Positions 52,009-59,994 of a stretch of DNA of 64,000 nt are shown here, in pieces. The position numbers were made by a program, and so were the translations under genes. How positions within the stretch are numbered: position 1 is the stretch's first letter; each line of letters starts with the position of its first letter. This DNA comes from Arthrobacter sp. UKPF54-2 (GTDB lineage: Bacteria; Actinomycetota; Actinomycetes; Actinomycetales; Micrococcaceae), in assembly GCF_007858535.1 (NCBI RefSeq), contig NZ_CP040174.1, positions 3,038,001 to 3,102,000 of the forward strand, given 5' to 3'. The notes under the pieces were generated by a model. The model saw nothing but the letters and a program-made list of their open reading frames with translations. It ran no database searches and was not told the DNA's origin.

Positions 52009-52629
52009 ATGGCGAGATTCTTCGATGTGCACCCCGATAACCCCCAGCCCCGCTCCATCACGCAGGTGGTGGAACTGCTGAAGTCCGGCGGCCTGATCGC
52101 CTACCCGACCGACTCCTGCTACGCCCTGGGCGCCCAGCTGGGGAACAGGGACGCCCTGGAGCGGATCCGCGCGATCCGGCACCTGGACGACAAGCACCAC
52201 TTCACGCTGGTCTGCAAGGACTTTGCCCAGCTCGGCCAGTTCGTGCAGATCGACAATGACGTGTTCCGCAGCATCAAGGCCGTGACGCCGGGCAGCTACA
52301 CCTTCATCCTGCCCGCCACCAAAGAGGTGCCGAAGCGGCTGCTGCACCCGAAGAAGAAGACCGTGGGCGTTCGGATCCCGGACCATACAGTGGTTCAGGC
52401 GCTGCTGGCGGAACTCGGCGAGCCGCTGCTCTCCAGCACCCTGCTGCTGCCGGACGAGGAGGAGCCGCTGACGCAGGGCTGGGAAATCAAGGAACGGCTG
52501 GACCACGTGGTGGACGCCGTGATCGATTCCGGCGACTGCGGGGCGGAGCCGACGACGGTGATCGACTTCTCCAGCGGCGTCGCCGAGGTTGTCCGCCACG
52601 GCATGGGCGACCCGTCCAGGTTCGAATAA
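52009..52629 (+). CDS. Sua5/YciO/YrdC/YwlC family protein
   Basis: 206 residues. GGLIAYPTDSCYALGAQL near residue 28 (core YPTDSCYALG), DDKHHFTLVCKDF near 62, PGSYTFILPAT near 96 and TVGVRIPDH near 118 match the YrdC-like dsRNA-binding fold. The YciO branch is closest by look; true TsaC/Sua5 makes threonylcarbamoyl-AMP for the tRNA t6A modification. Which of the two this protein does cannot be decided here. It is transcribed as its own leaderless unit. Confidence 0.88.
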   Translation: MARFFDVHPDNPQPRSITQVVELLKSGGLIAYPTDSCYALGAQLGNRDALERIRAIRHLDDKHHFTLVCKDFAQLGQFVQIDNDVFRSIKAVTPGSYTFILPATKEVPKRLLHPKKKTVGVRIPDHTVVQALLAELGEPLLSSTLLLPDEEEPLTQGWEIKERLDHVVDAVIDSGDCGAEPTTVIDFSSGVAEVVRHGMGDPSRFE

Positions 52630-52663
52630 GGGCCGAGAGCCGCGGAACCGCAGCATCGTCGAC

Positions 52664-52669
52664 TAGGCT
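52664..52669 (+). promoter_or_regulatory. -10 box of leaderless transcript (GNAT gene)
   Basis: TAGGCT lies six bases before the ATG at 52676, with no ribosome-binding site between. Confidence 0.5.
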
Positions 52670-52675
52670 CTTGGG

Positions 52676-53203
52676 ATGCCCCGCCTCATCGCTCCGGACG
52701 CCCGCTACCACTCCTCCTGGCTGGAGGGATCCGCCGAATTCGACGGAGCCCACCGCGACGGCGGAGGCGCGGAGGACTGGTCCCTGGACGAGCTCCGGGA
52801 TCCGGAGTCGTTCCGCCGCTTTGTCGACACCCTGAACAAGGACGCCCTGCCCGAGAGCCCGCGGAAACCGGGCTATGTGCCCTGCACCTACCTGTGGATC
52901 GTCGAGGGCGAGAAGTTCCTTGGCTCCCTGGCCATCAGGCACGAACTGAACGATTTCCTCTTCAATGAGGGCGGCCACATCGGCTACAGCGTGCGGCCCT
53001 CGGCCCGGCGCCTCGGCCACGCAGCAGCGGCCCTGGCCGATGCCCTGCCGGTTGCCCGGGACCTCGGAATCCCCCGCGCTCTCCTTACCTGCGACGAGGA
53101 CAATGCCGGCTCCCGGGCCACCATCGAAAAGAACGGCGGCGTCTACGAGGACAGCCGCAACGGCAAACGCCGCTATTGGATCGATACCGTCCCCGCCGCC
53201 TAG
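52676..53203 (+). CDS. GNAT family N-acetyltransferase
   Basis: 175 residues. YLWIVEGEKFLGSLAIRHELN near residue 73, GGHIGYSVRPSARRLGHAAAAL near 100 (core GYSVRPSARRLG) and LLTCDEDNAGSRATIEKNGG near 138 are the standard GNAT blocks. The acetyl acceptor is unknown. It is a separate leaderless unit and is convergent with the methyltransferase gene. Confidence 0.82.
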   Translation: MPRLIAPDARYHSSWLEGSAEFDGAHRDGGGAEDWSLDELRDPESFRRFVDTLNKDALPESPRKPGYVPCTYLWIVEGEKFLGSLAIRHELNDFLFNEGGHIGYSVRPSARRLGHAAAALADALPVARDLGIPRALLTCDEDNAGSRATIEKNGGVYEDSRNGKRRYWIDTVPAA

Positions 53204-53260
53204 GAACCAATGAACCCCTTCGGCCCGGCCTCCCACAGCGCGCGCCGTTTCATGTGCGGG

Positions 53261-53965
53261 CTAGTTTGCCTCGAGGACGAAGAAGATGAAGGACAGGAAC
53301 GCCGACTTCTCCCCGCTGAGGATGCGGGACGGAAGCAGTTCGCGCGGCGTGTCCGGCGAAGGCTCGGGTTCGCTCACGGTGGCCACGCGGTAGCCCGCCG
53401 ATATGAAGGCGTTGATCATCGCGTGCAGCGGCCGGTGCCAGAAGGTCAGGACTGCCGGTTCGCCGTCGAACTCATAGTCCTCCGAGTATTGGCGGAGGGC
53501 GAAGTAGTCCTCGGCCGGCTGGGTGACCACAGTGACCGTGGGGTGGTTGACCGACAGGATCAGGCGGCCGCCCGGCCTGAGCACCCGTCGAAGTTCAGCC
53601 AGGGGTGCCGACCAGTCTTCCAGATAGTGCAACACCAGTGACGAGATGACGTCGTCGAAGGAGCCATCGGCGTAAGGGAGCGGCTTGCTGAGGTCGGCCA
53701 CGTGCAGTTCCGCGGACGCGCCCAGCCGCTGTCTTGCCAGCCCCAGCATCGCGGGGCTGGAATCGAAGCCTGTCATGACCGCGCCCTTCGCACTCAATGC
53801 CGCGGTCAGGGGCCCCGAGCCGCACCCCGCGTCCAGGATCCGGCGCCCGTCGACGTCGCCGGCGAGCGCAATCATCGCCGGCCGCTCGTAGTAGGCGTTG
53901 AGGAGGCTGGACTCGTTCTCCGCCGCGTAACGTTCGGCGAAACTGTCGTAGTGGTCGGCTTTCAC
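53261..53965 (-). CDS. SAM-dependent methyltransferase (class I)
   Basis: 234 residues from the GTG at 53965, which has AAGGGAAGAG upstream. ILDAGCGSGPLTAAL near residue 43 is the SAM-binding motif I, FDDVISSLVLHYLEDW near 100 motif II, and LRRVLRPGGRLILSVNHP near 125 motif III. It belongs to the UbiE/COQ5-like small-molecule methyltransferases; the substrate is unknown. A perfect 14-bp palindrome lies about 40 bp upstream. Confidence 0.85.
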   Translation of the reverse strand: MKADHYDSFAERYAAENESSLLNAYYERPAMIALAGDVDGRRILDAGCGSGPLTAALSAKGAVMTGFDSSPAMLGLARQRLGASAELHVADLSKPLPYADGSFDDVISSLVLHYLEDWSAPLAELRRVLRPGGRLILSVNHPTVTVVTQPAEDYFALRQYSEDYEFDGEPAVLTFWHRPLHAMINAFISAGYRVATVSEPEPSPDTPRELLPSRILSGEKSAFLSFIFFVLEAN

Positions 53966-54003
53966 TTCTCTTCCCTTCAAGCGATTTCCCCGGGCGGGAT
54001 AAT

Positions 54004-54017
54004 TAGGGTCGACCCTA
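54004..54017. promoter_or_regulatory. 14-bp perfect palindrome upstream of the methyltransferase gene
   Basis: TAGGGTCGACCCTA is fully self-complementary and sits about 40 bp before the GTG start. On the minus strand TAATTAT follows directly and could be part of a -10 region. It is a candidate operator. Confidence 0.45.
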
Positions 54018-54164
54018 GCAAGCAGCATCCGCCTTTCAACAGCACCTGCGGGCTGGGTCTTCGCTGCCTTAGGCTCCCTTCGCTCCGAGCCCCGGGTCAC
54101 GGGGCGCCAGATTCGCCACGGCGCCGAGGGTCGGTCCATTGTCGGCCCTCGGGACTACACTTGG

Positions 54165-54184
54165 ATTCGAAGATATATTCGAAT
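54165..54184 (+). promoter_or_regulatory. SOS box (LexA site) of the umuDC operon
   Basis: ATTCGAA and TTCGAAT enclose GATATA. The actinobacterial LexA consensus is TCGAAC-N4-GTTCGA; spacing and outer five bases of each half fit, while the innermost C and G are replaced. It lies 11 bp before the umuD start and contains a TATATT -10 candidate. Confidence 0.6.
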
Positions 54185-54195
54185 GAAGGTGTGTT

Positions 54196-54627
54196 GTGGG
54201 CGTATTCATCGGGCCCCGCGTGATAGATGCGGGCTCTTCCCTCCTGTCGGTGCTGATCTCGCCGGTGCCGGTCGCGGCCGGCTATCCGTCGCCAGCCCAG
54301 GACTACTTTGACGGCCGGATCGACCTCAACGAACATCTCATCAAGGACATCACCAGCACCTACGTGGTGCGGGTGTCCGGTGACTCGATGGAGGGCGCCG
54401 GCATCAGCGACGGCGACGAACTCATCGTGAACCGGGCCTTGGAGCCGCGCGACGGGTGCGTCGTCGTCGCCGTCCTCGACGGCGAACTCACCGTCAAGCG
54501 CCTCCGCCTCACAGCCGCCGGGGTGGTCCTGCAGGCCGACAACCCGCGCTACCCCGACATCCGGGTGCCCGCCCTCGCCGACCTCGTCATCTGGGGAGTC
54601 GCGACCCGCTGCCTCCACCACGTCTGA
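54196..54627 (+). CDS. umuD: UmuD-like S24 peptidase
   Basis: 143 residues. The self-cleavage site [12 protein letters not shown] near residues 27-38 has the Ala-Gly pair, the nucleophile is in [12 protein letters not shown] near 60, and the general base Lys is in LTVKRL near 100. After RecA-stimulated cleavage, UmuD' supports translesion synthesis with UmuC. The GTG start has AAGG seven bases upstream. An SOS-like box precedes it, and umuC follows 5 bp after the stop. Confidence 0.9.
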   Translation: MGVFIGPRVIDAGSSLLSVLISPVPVAAGYPSPAQDYFDGRIDLNEHLIKDITSTYVVRVSGDSMEGAGISDGDELIVNRALEPRDGCVVVAVLDGELTVKRLRLTAAGVVLQADNPRYPDIRVPALADLVIWGVATRCLHHV

Positions 54628-54632
54628 AAACC

Positions 54633-55925
54633 ATGCCTGAGTCCCGCCCCGGCCGCGGCAGCATCGCCCTCGTGGACGTCAACTGCTTCTACGCCAGCGC
54701 CGAACGCGCCTTCGACCCCTCACTGGAGGGCAGGCCCGTGGTGGTGCTCTCCAACAACGACGGCTGCGCGGTCACCCGCTCGGCCGAAGCGAAGGCGCTC
54801 GGCATACCGCTCGGGGAACCCTGGTTCAAGATTGCCCCGCGGGCCAAAGAGTGGGGCCTGGTAGCCAGGTCCAGCAACTACGAGCTGTACGGGGACGTCA
54901 GCGCCCGCGTGATGGAACTCCTGGGCCGCTATTCGGCCTGGTTGGAGGTGTACAGCATTGACGAGGCCTTCCTTGGCGTCCGGGGCACCCCGGAGGAATT
55001 GCTGCGGCTGGGCCAGGCCATGAAGACCGCGGTGCGCCGGAATGTGGGCGTCCCGGTCTGCGTCGGCATCGCCGGCACTAAAACCCTGGCGAAGCTGGCC
55101 AACAAGTGGGCCAAACACAACCCTGACTTCGACGGCGTCTGCCATTGGGATTCTGTTCCCGCCGACAGCCGGGAGCACCTGATGGCCCGGCTGTCCGTGA
55201 TCGAGCTCTGGGGTGTCGCCACGCGGCTGACCAAACGTCTCAACGGGATGGGGATCCATACCGTGCTGGACCTCGCCCGGGCGGACCCGATCAGAATCAG
55301 GGACCGCTTCTCGGTGGTGCTGATGCGCACCGTCCTGGAACTGCAGGGCACCCCCTGCATCCCGCTCGAAGAGGAACGCGTCGGCCGCGACCAACTGATC
55401 TTCAGCCGGTCCTTCGCCACGCCGATCAGCACCGCGGCCGGCATGCGCCAGGTCCTCGGCATCTACGCCCAGCAGGCCAGCGCCCGGCTCGCCAGGCACG
55501 AGCTGCAGGCCACGGTCCTCACCGCCTTCGCCGCCACGTCCTACTACAACCCCCGGGACAGCTCACACCCCTCGGTCTGTGTCCGGCTGCCCATGCCCAC
55601 CGCGGATCCCGTGCTGCTGGCCCGGGCGTCTTACGCCCTGCTCCCCCGGATCGACGACGGCGTGAAGTACGCGCGGGCTGGCATCATGGTCACGGACCTG
55701 CGCCCGACCGCCCGCCAGGCTCCGCTGGCCGCCTTCGAGAATCCCCATGAAGAACGCGGCATCGGCCCGCTGCTGGAGGAGGTCAGCCGTAAATACGGGC
55801 GGGGCTCCATCGGCCTGGGGCACGCCGGAATCCGCGGCGGACCGGACTGGACGATGAAGCGTGACATGCTGTCCCCGCGCTACACCACCCACTGGGACGA
55901 GCTGCCCGTCGTCAAGGCGGGCTGA
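54633..55925 (+). CDS. umuC: Y-family DNA polymerase UmuC
   Basis: 430 residues from the ATG at 54633. The palm motifs are [16 protein letters not shown] near residue 11 and [12 protein letters not shown] near 104, with the catalytic Asp and Asp-Glu. [14 protein letters not shown] near 36 and [20 protein letters not shown] near 137 are typical of UmuC. The C-terminal little-finger and DUF4113 parts complete a full-length protein. It performs error-prone translesion synthesis in the SOS response, with UmuD. Confidence 0.95.
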   Translation: MPESRPGRGSIALVDVNCFYASAERAFDPSLEGRPVVVLSNNDGCAVTRSAEAKALGIPLGEPWFKIAPRAKEWGLVARSSNYELYGDVSARVMELLGRYSAWLEVYSIDEAFLGVRGTPEELLRLGQAMKTAVRRNVGVPVCVGIAGTKTLAKLANKWAKHNPDFDGVCHWDSVPADSREHLMARLSVIELWGVATRLTKRLNGMGIHTVLDLARADPIRIRDRFSVVLMRTVLELQGTPCIPLEEERVGRDQLIFSRSFATPISTAAGMRQVLGIYAQQASARLARHELQATVLTAFAATSYYNPRDSSHPSVCVRLPMPTADPVLLARASYALLPRIDDGVKYARAGIMVTDLRPTARQAPLAAFENPHEERGIGPLLEEVSRKYGRGSIGLGHAGIRGGPDWTMKRDMLSPRYTTHWDELPVVKAG

Positions 55926-55991
55926 CTCCCCCGACCCGCCCGACAGCCGGACACCGGTTCGACGGCGGCTCACTGGCGGGACAGCTGTGGG

Positions 55992-56924
55992 TCAGACGGC
56001 CGCGCGGACGCGCTGGAGGAAGGAGTCCAGGATCCTTCCGGCGTTCTCATGCAGCCGGTCATCGGCCGCGAGGCGCTGCGGTCCGGCGCCGTGCAGCCTC
56101 TCGCCCAGGAAAAGCAGGGCCGCAAGCACTTCGGAGAGTTCCGTGTTCGCCTCCGCGCGCTGGCGCAGGAGCCGCAGATGCGCCGCCTGGAGGGCCGGGC
56201 CGGGAGAGCAGGCCAGGTCGCGGTCAAAGAGCCGACGGCAACGGTCATAGGCGGAGAGGCCCTCGACCGGCAGCCCCGCAAGTTCGTACGCCGTCACCAG
56301 GACCGTCCAGGCCCTTTCGTTCAGCGGCTCCGTTCGGATCGCTGTCTGCGCCCAGCGGATCGCCTCGTCGTGACGCTCCAGGAAGCTCGCCGTCTCGGCG
56401 GCGAAGATCATCGCGCCGACCCGTTCGGCGGAATGGCGAGTGCGGGCCTCTTCTGCCCAGTCGGCCACGAGCTCAAAGCCGAGGAGCGGTTCCGTGGAAA
56501 GTTCCAGCGCCTCAAGCAGGAGCGGATACGCGTCGGCCGGGGCCGCAAGGCTGGCCGCGCGGAGCAGACCGCGGAAGCGCGAGAGGTCCAGGTCCACAAG
56601 CTGGGGATCCAGCACGTAGCCGCTGTTGGCCGTCCGGAGCGGGCCGGTCTTGGTCTGGCCCGGCTGAATGGCTCGGCGGATGCCGCTGACGTAGCTCTCC
56701 AGGGTGGCCACGGCGCCGTCACTGGCACTTGGACCCCAAAGGATCTCGATCAGGCGGGTTTTAGAGACCGGCGTACCCAGATTCAGCAGGAGAATCTCAA
56801 AAATGTGCCGCGGTTTGCACCCGCCCAGATCCGCGGCAGTGAGTGCCACGCCGTCGCGGCGGATTTCCAAGGATCCAAAAAGTTGAACGGATATCGATGG
56901 TGTTGCTCCCGGCAAATTGTTCAC
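55992..56924 (-). CDS. Transcriptional regulator with winged-helix and BTAD domains (SARP-like)
   Basis: About 310 residues from the GTG at 56924, where GGAG lies six bases upstream; an ATG at 56969 has no ribosome-binding site. The N-terminal OmpR-like winged helix (VQLFGSLEIRRDG, HIFEILLLNLG, LIEILWG, LESYVSGIRRAI) and the bacterial transcriptional activation domain (LELSTEPLLGFELVADWA onward, core EPLLGFE) are the SARP/AfsR arrangement without the ATPase and TPR parts. The target is unknown. The 5' region is less G+C-rich than its neighbours, and no biosynthetic genes are close by. Confidence 0.82.
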   Translation of the reverse strand: MNNLPGATPSISVQLFGSLEIRRDGVALTAADLGGCKPRHIFEILLLNLGTPVSKTRLIEILWGPSASDGAVATLESYVSGIRRAIQPGQTKTGPLRTANSGYVLDPQLVDLDLSRFRGLLRAASLAAPADAYPLLLEALELSTEPLLGFELVADWAEEARTRHSAERVGAMIFAAETASFLERHDEAIRWAQTAIRTEPLNERAWTVLVTAYELAGLPVEGLSAYDRCRRLFDRDLACSPGPALQAAHLRLLRQRAEANTELSEVLAALLFLGERLHGAGPQRLAADDRLHENAGRILDSFLQRVRAAV

Positions 56925-56951
56925 GATGTTCTCCGATTTCCCCAGGTAAAA

Positions 56952-56963
56952 CGATTTAAATCG
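56952..56963. promoter_or_regulatory. 12-bp perfect palindrome upstream of the BTAD regulator
   Basis: CGATTTAAATCG is self-complementary and lies 27 bp before the chosen GTG start, in an A+T-rich patch. It could be an autoregulatory or promoter element. Confidence 0.35.
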
Positions 56964-56969
56964 CGTCAT

Positions 56970-57297
56970 TCAAAGGCCGAAGTAGAGACGGAACAGTGCG
57001 GACTGAAACCCCTGTTCTAGCCGACCCCTCACAGCCACCGTGACACGATGAACATTGGGCAACAAGCAGGGAAACTACCCGATTTCCGGGGGAATGAAAG
57101 ACGGGTACGTCGACCAGTACTGCTGAGTAAGCGCGCGAGAACAGATGCAGGTAATCGCGGTCCGGGCCAAGTAGGCAGCACCGGGAAAGAGTGCCGCTTC
57201 AAGTAACCGCGGAACCTCACCTGCAACATTCGCGGACTCGCAAACCACGTAGCCGGACGGCGCCTGTGGGCCTGGAATTGGCAAGCGAAAGGCGGCC
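56970..57297. other. Intergenic region of lower G+C
   Basis: Together with bases 56925-56969 this leaves about 370 bp without a supported gene, visibly richer in A+T than the flanks. Minus-strand reading frames cross it but run out of the DedA gene in another frame and show no ribosome-binding site. It should contain the regulator promoter and the DedA transcript end; I see no clear terminator. Confidence 0.55.
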
Positions 57298-57972
57298 CTA
57301 TTGACCTGCAGGGGTGCCGTGGCCTGATTTCCGCCGCCGGATCGCCCTGACAATAGACCAGGCCAGGAGCGCGGCGATAGCCACGTAAACGGCGTAATTG
57401 AGGTACCGGGAATAGTGCTCGATCAGCTCGTACTGGGCTCCGAGGACGGCGCCCAGGCCGATCAGGAGCCCGTTCCACAGTCCGCTCCCGGCGACCGTGA
57501 AGAGGCTGAAGGTGAGCATGTTCATTTTCTGGGCGCCGGCAGGAAGGCTGATCAGGCTCCGCACGCCCGGGATCAACCGGCCGAAGAAGATGGCCGGCCG
57601 GCCGTGGCGGTCGAACCAGCGGGCTGCCTTCTCAAAATCCTCCCGGTCCACCAGCGGAAGCCGGGACAGCCAGCGGATGGACCGCTCCAGCCCCAGGCGG
57701 GCGCCGAGCCAATACAGCAGCAGCGCCCCCGCGTACGCGCCCAGGGTGCTGGTGAGAAAGACGAGCGCCAGGCTCATGGACCCCTGGCGGGTCAGGAAAC
57801 CGGCCAGCGGCAGGATGACCTCGCTGGGGATCGGCGGAAAGACCGTCTCCGCGAGGGTGAACAGCCCAACGCCCCATTCCCCGAACGCGCCAATGGCCTG
57901 GGCAGCGAAGCCGACGATTCCGGTCAGCTCGTGCGCTTGCGACGCTAAGGGCACCATAACGGGCTCGGACAT
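57298..57972 (-). CDS. DedA family membrane protein
   Basis: 224 residues with five or six hydrophobic segments. LFTLAETVFPPIPSEVILPLAG near residue 35 (core ETVFPPIPSE) and FFGRLIPGVRSLISLPAGA near 125 (core RLIPGVRS) are the DedA/SNARE-associated family motifs. Members are phospholipid flippases or proton-dependent transporters needed for envelope integrity. The ATG has GGAG nine bases upstream. Divergent from the cupredoxin gene across 213 bp. Confidence 0.92.
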   Translation of the reverse strand: MSEPVMVPLASQAHELTGIVGFAAQAIGAFGEWGVGLFTLAETVFPPIPSEVILPLAGFLTRQGSMSLALVFLTSTLGAYAGALLLYWLGARLGLERSIRWLSRLPLVDREDFEKAARWFDRHGRPAIFFGRLIPGVRSLISLPAGAQKMNMLTFSLFTVAGSGLWNGLLIGLGAVLGAQYELIEHYSRYLNYAVYVAIAALLAWSIVRAIRRRKSGHGTPAGQ

Positions 57973-58185
57973 CGTTCGGACTCCTCGGGCGCGGCAGGTC
58001 TCGGGTCATCCCCTAGCCTGCCACACCCTCCTCCGCAGCACCGCCGTCCCCCCGGACCCGTCACCGCTGCCCGGCCGCGGACCGGAGCCGCAGGGACGGC
58101 GTCATTTGACGGCGGCGGGAGGAAAATTGGATCAGGCAACACGTCCAGAACCACGGATCCGGGTCACCGAAATAGGGGTTGCACC

Positions 58186-58575
58186 ATGAACACCGGAAAT
58201 GCGCGCGTCACGTTGCTGCTGGCGGCGGTCCTGCTGGGAGCTGCCGGCTGCGCTCCGGGAGGCGGACCCGCGGCGTCACCGGCCGCCACATCCGGCCCGG
58301 CAACTGCACCTGCTAGTGCGGCTGGCACCATGGCCATCACCATCCGCGACTTCGGCTATGGCGCACCGCTGGTGGTCCCCGCCGGGGCCGTGATCTCCAT
58401 AACGAACATGGACAGCGCCGGCCACACGGTCACCGCCGACGACGGCCCGGCGTTCGACGTGGACGTCAAGGGCAGCGGCGGCACGGCCACCCTCACCGCA
58501 CCGTCCACACCCGGAACGTACACGTACCACTGCAGGTACCACCCCAATATGCACGGGACGCTGACGGTCCGGTGA
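58186..58575 (+). CDS. Cupredoxin (plastocyanin-like) lipoprotein
   Basis: 129 residues. The signal peptide ends in the lipobox GAAGC near residue 22, followed by a Pro/Ala/Ser linker. The cupredoxin domain starts near 47, and the type 1 copper ligands are all visible: the His of SAGHTV near 80, then Cys, His and Met of YHCRYHPNMHG near 114. It should carry electrons or store copper on the outer face of the membrane. GAGGAAAA occurs further upstream near 58120; close to the ATG the ribosome-binding site AGGGG is present. It overlaps the following membrane-protein gene by four bases. Confidence 0.9.
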   Translation: MNTGNARVTLLLAAVLLGAAGCAPGGGPAASPAATSGPATAPASAAGTMAITIRDFGYGAPLVVPAGAVISITNMDSAGHTVTADDGPAFDVDVKGSGGTATLTAPSTPGTYTYHCRYHPNMHGTLTVR

Positions 58576-59030
58576 GCGCACCAACCAGCCGCGCCGCACC
58601 GTCCCGGGGACGGGGCCGGGGACGGGACCTGGGCCTGCGGGCCCTCACGGCCGCGGCCCTGGTAGTCGACGCCGGGGTCCATCTGCATCTCGCTCCCGGC
58701 TACCAGGCCGGATCTCCGCCGGGCCTCGGGCAGGGCACACTGTTCCTGCTCGAATCTGCGGCGGCCGCGCTCGCCGCGCTGGCGGTGCTGCTGCGCGGCA
58801 GCCGGGCCGCCTACGCCTTTGCCCTGCTGGTGGCGCTGAGCGGATTCGCCGCCGTCGTGCTCTACCGCTACGTGGACCTGCCCGCCTTCGGTCCGTTTCC
58901 GGCCATGTACGAGCCGGTCTGGTATTTCGAGAAGGCGGCCAGCGCGGTCGCAGAAGGCGCCGGAGCAGTGCTCGCCGGCGTCGGCCTGGCACGGACGCGG
59001 CGTGCCCCGCGCCGCGCGCCGGCACGCTGA
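58572..59030 (+). CDS. Membrane protein of unknown function, coupled to the cupredoxin gene
   Basis: 152 residues with four hydrophobic helices (roughly residues 15-33, 52-74, 79-100 and 117-140). No named family is recognised. The GTG start overlaps the cupredoxin stop as GTGA, so the two proteins are made together and may interact at the membrane, for example in copper handling. That is inferred from position only. Confidence 0.75.
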   Translation: MSAPTSRAAPSRGRGRGRDLGLRALTAAALVVDAGVHLHLAPGYQAGSPPGLGQGTLFLLESAAAALAALAVLLRGSRAAYAFALLVALSGFAAVVLYRYVDLPAFGPFPAMYEPVWYFEKAASAVAEGAGAVLAGVGLARTRRAPRRAPAR

Positions 59031-59090
59031 CGGCCGCCGGCACCCTTACCGCGTCCGTCCTGAGCGTCGCGTTGTTAGCATGGGGGCGGG

Positions 59091-59846
59091 GTGCCCATGC
59101 CAATCAGAACACCCGGCCGCGGAGCGGCCGACGTCGCGGCCGCCGCGGCCGCCTACTTCGCCGCGGGCGGCTGGCTCGCGTGCGTTCACTCCCCGGACCC
59201 GCTCGCGGGGGTGGTGGCCGCGGGTGCGGGCGCCGGGGTGCTGGTCCGCACGGCAGGGTCCATCCTGCAGCGCAGGCCCAGGGTATGCACGCCGGCGGAC
59301 CGCGTCACCCTGGTCCGGGCGGTGCTGGTGGCCTGCGTTGCGGTCTTGGCCGTCTCCGGCTTCCTGGGCCGGCAGCCGCCGGAGACGCTCCTGGTGTTCC
59401 TGGGTGCCACGGCGTGGGCGCTGGACGCGGTGGACGGCCCGGTGGCGCGGCGCACGCGTTCGGCGTCGGAGGCCGGCGCGCGCCTGGACATCGAGACGGA
59501 TGCGGCCTTGACGCTGGTGCTCTCCTGCGCCGCCGCGGCCGCCCTCGGGCCGTGGACACCCCTGATCGGTCTGCTGTACTACGCCTTTAGCGCCGCCGGT
59601 CGATTCCGCCCCGCCCTGCGGAAGATCCTTCCGCCCTCGCGCGCCCGCAAGTCCATTGGCGCCCTCCAGCCGGGAGCCTTGCTGCTGGCCCTGGTTCCCG
59701 GGGTGCCGGCGGCTGTGGGAGCGGCGGGACTCCTCGCGGCCCTTGCCCTGCTGCTCTTCTCCTTCGGCCGTGACGTCGCCGCCCTGGAGCGGACGGCTGC
59801 CTCGGAGCCCGTCGCGGCCGGCACCGCGGGTACCCCCTGCGGCTGA
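59091..59846 (+). CDS. CDP-alcohol phosphatidyltransferase
   Basis: 251 residues. The diagnostic D-x2-D-G-x2-A-R-x8-G-x3-D-x3-D motif is present in full starting with DAVDGPVARR near residue 106. Several membrane helices surround it. The enzyme joins a CDP-linked lipid or alcohol with an alcohol acceptor in phospholipid synthesis; the substrates are not readable. The GTG at 59091 follows GGGGGCGGG; an ATG six bases later is also possible. A TAGCAT -10 candidate lies nine bases before that purine run. Confidence 0.88.
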   Translation: MPMPIRTPGRGAADVAAAAAAYFAAGGWLACVHSPDPLAGVVAAGAGAGVLVRTAGSILQRRPRVCTPADRVTLVRAVLVACVAVLAVSGFLGRQPPETLLVFLGATAWALDAVDGPVARRTRSASEAGARLDIETDAALTLVLSCAAAAALGPWTPLIGLLYYAFSAAGRFRPALRKILPPSRARKSIGALQPGALLLALVPGVPAAVGAAGLLAALALLLFSFGRDVAALERTAASEPVAAGTAGTPCG

Positions 59847-59871
59847 CCCGAGGAGGCCGCCGGACATGTGT

Positions 59872-59907
59872 CCGGCCGCGCACTGGTTGAGGAGAGTGCG
59901 CGGCCGG
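59872..59907 (+). terminator. Terminator after the CDP-alcohol phosphatidyltransferase gene
   Basis: Perfect 13-bp stem CCGGCCGCGCACT / AGTGCGCGGCCGG with a ten-base loop, about 25 bases after the stop. No T tract follows. Confidence 0.65.
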
Positions 59908-59918
59908 GATCTTTGGCG

Positions 59919-59948
59919 TTGGACTACAACGGGGCCTGTCTCTACTGT
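59919..59948 (+). promoter_or_regulatory. Promoter of the histidine kinase gene
   Basis: TTGGAC (59919-59924) and TACTGT (59943-59948) are 18 bases apart, a good -35/-10 pair directly after the terminator. The leader is about 40 bases. Confidence 0.55.
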
Positions 59949-59994
59949 CGTCCATTGCACCTGAGAGGAGCCTGAGGACGCACGGGCGGGGCGA

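Noticed and set aside
57075..57353. Small minus-strand frame after the DedA gene
   Set aside because: It begins inside the DedA gene in another frame without a ribosome-binding site. A short stretch looks protein-like, but there is no family match that I can recognise.
59860..59875. CGGACATGTGTCCG palindrome resembling the ends of the 80-bp repeat
   Set aside because: Only a short palindrome is shared; the rest of the repeat is absent. It overlaps a normal terminator stem.
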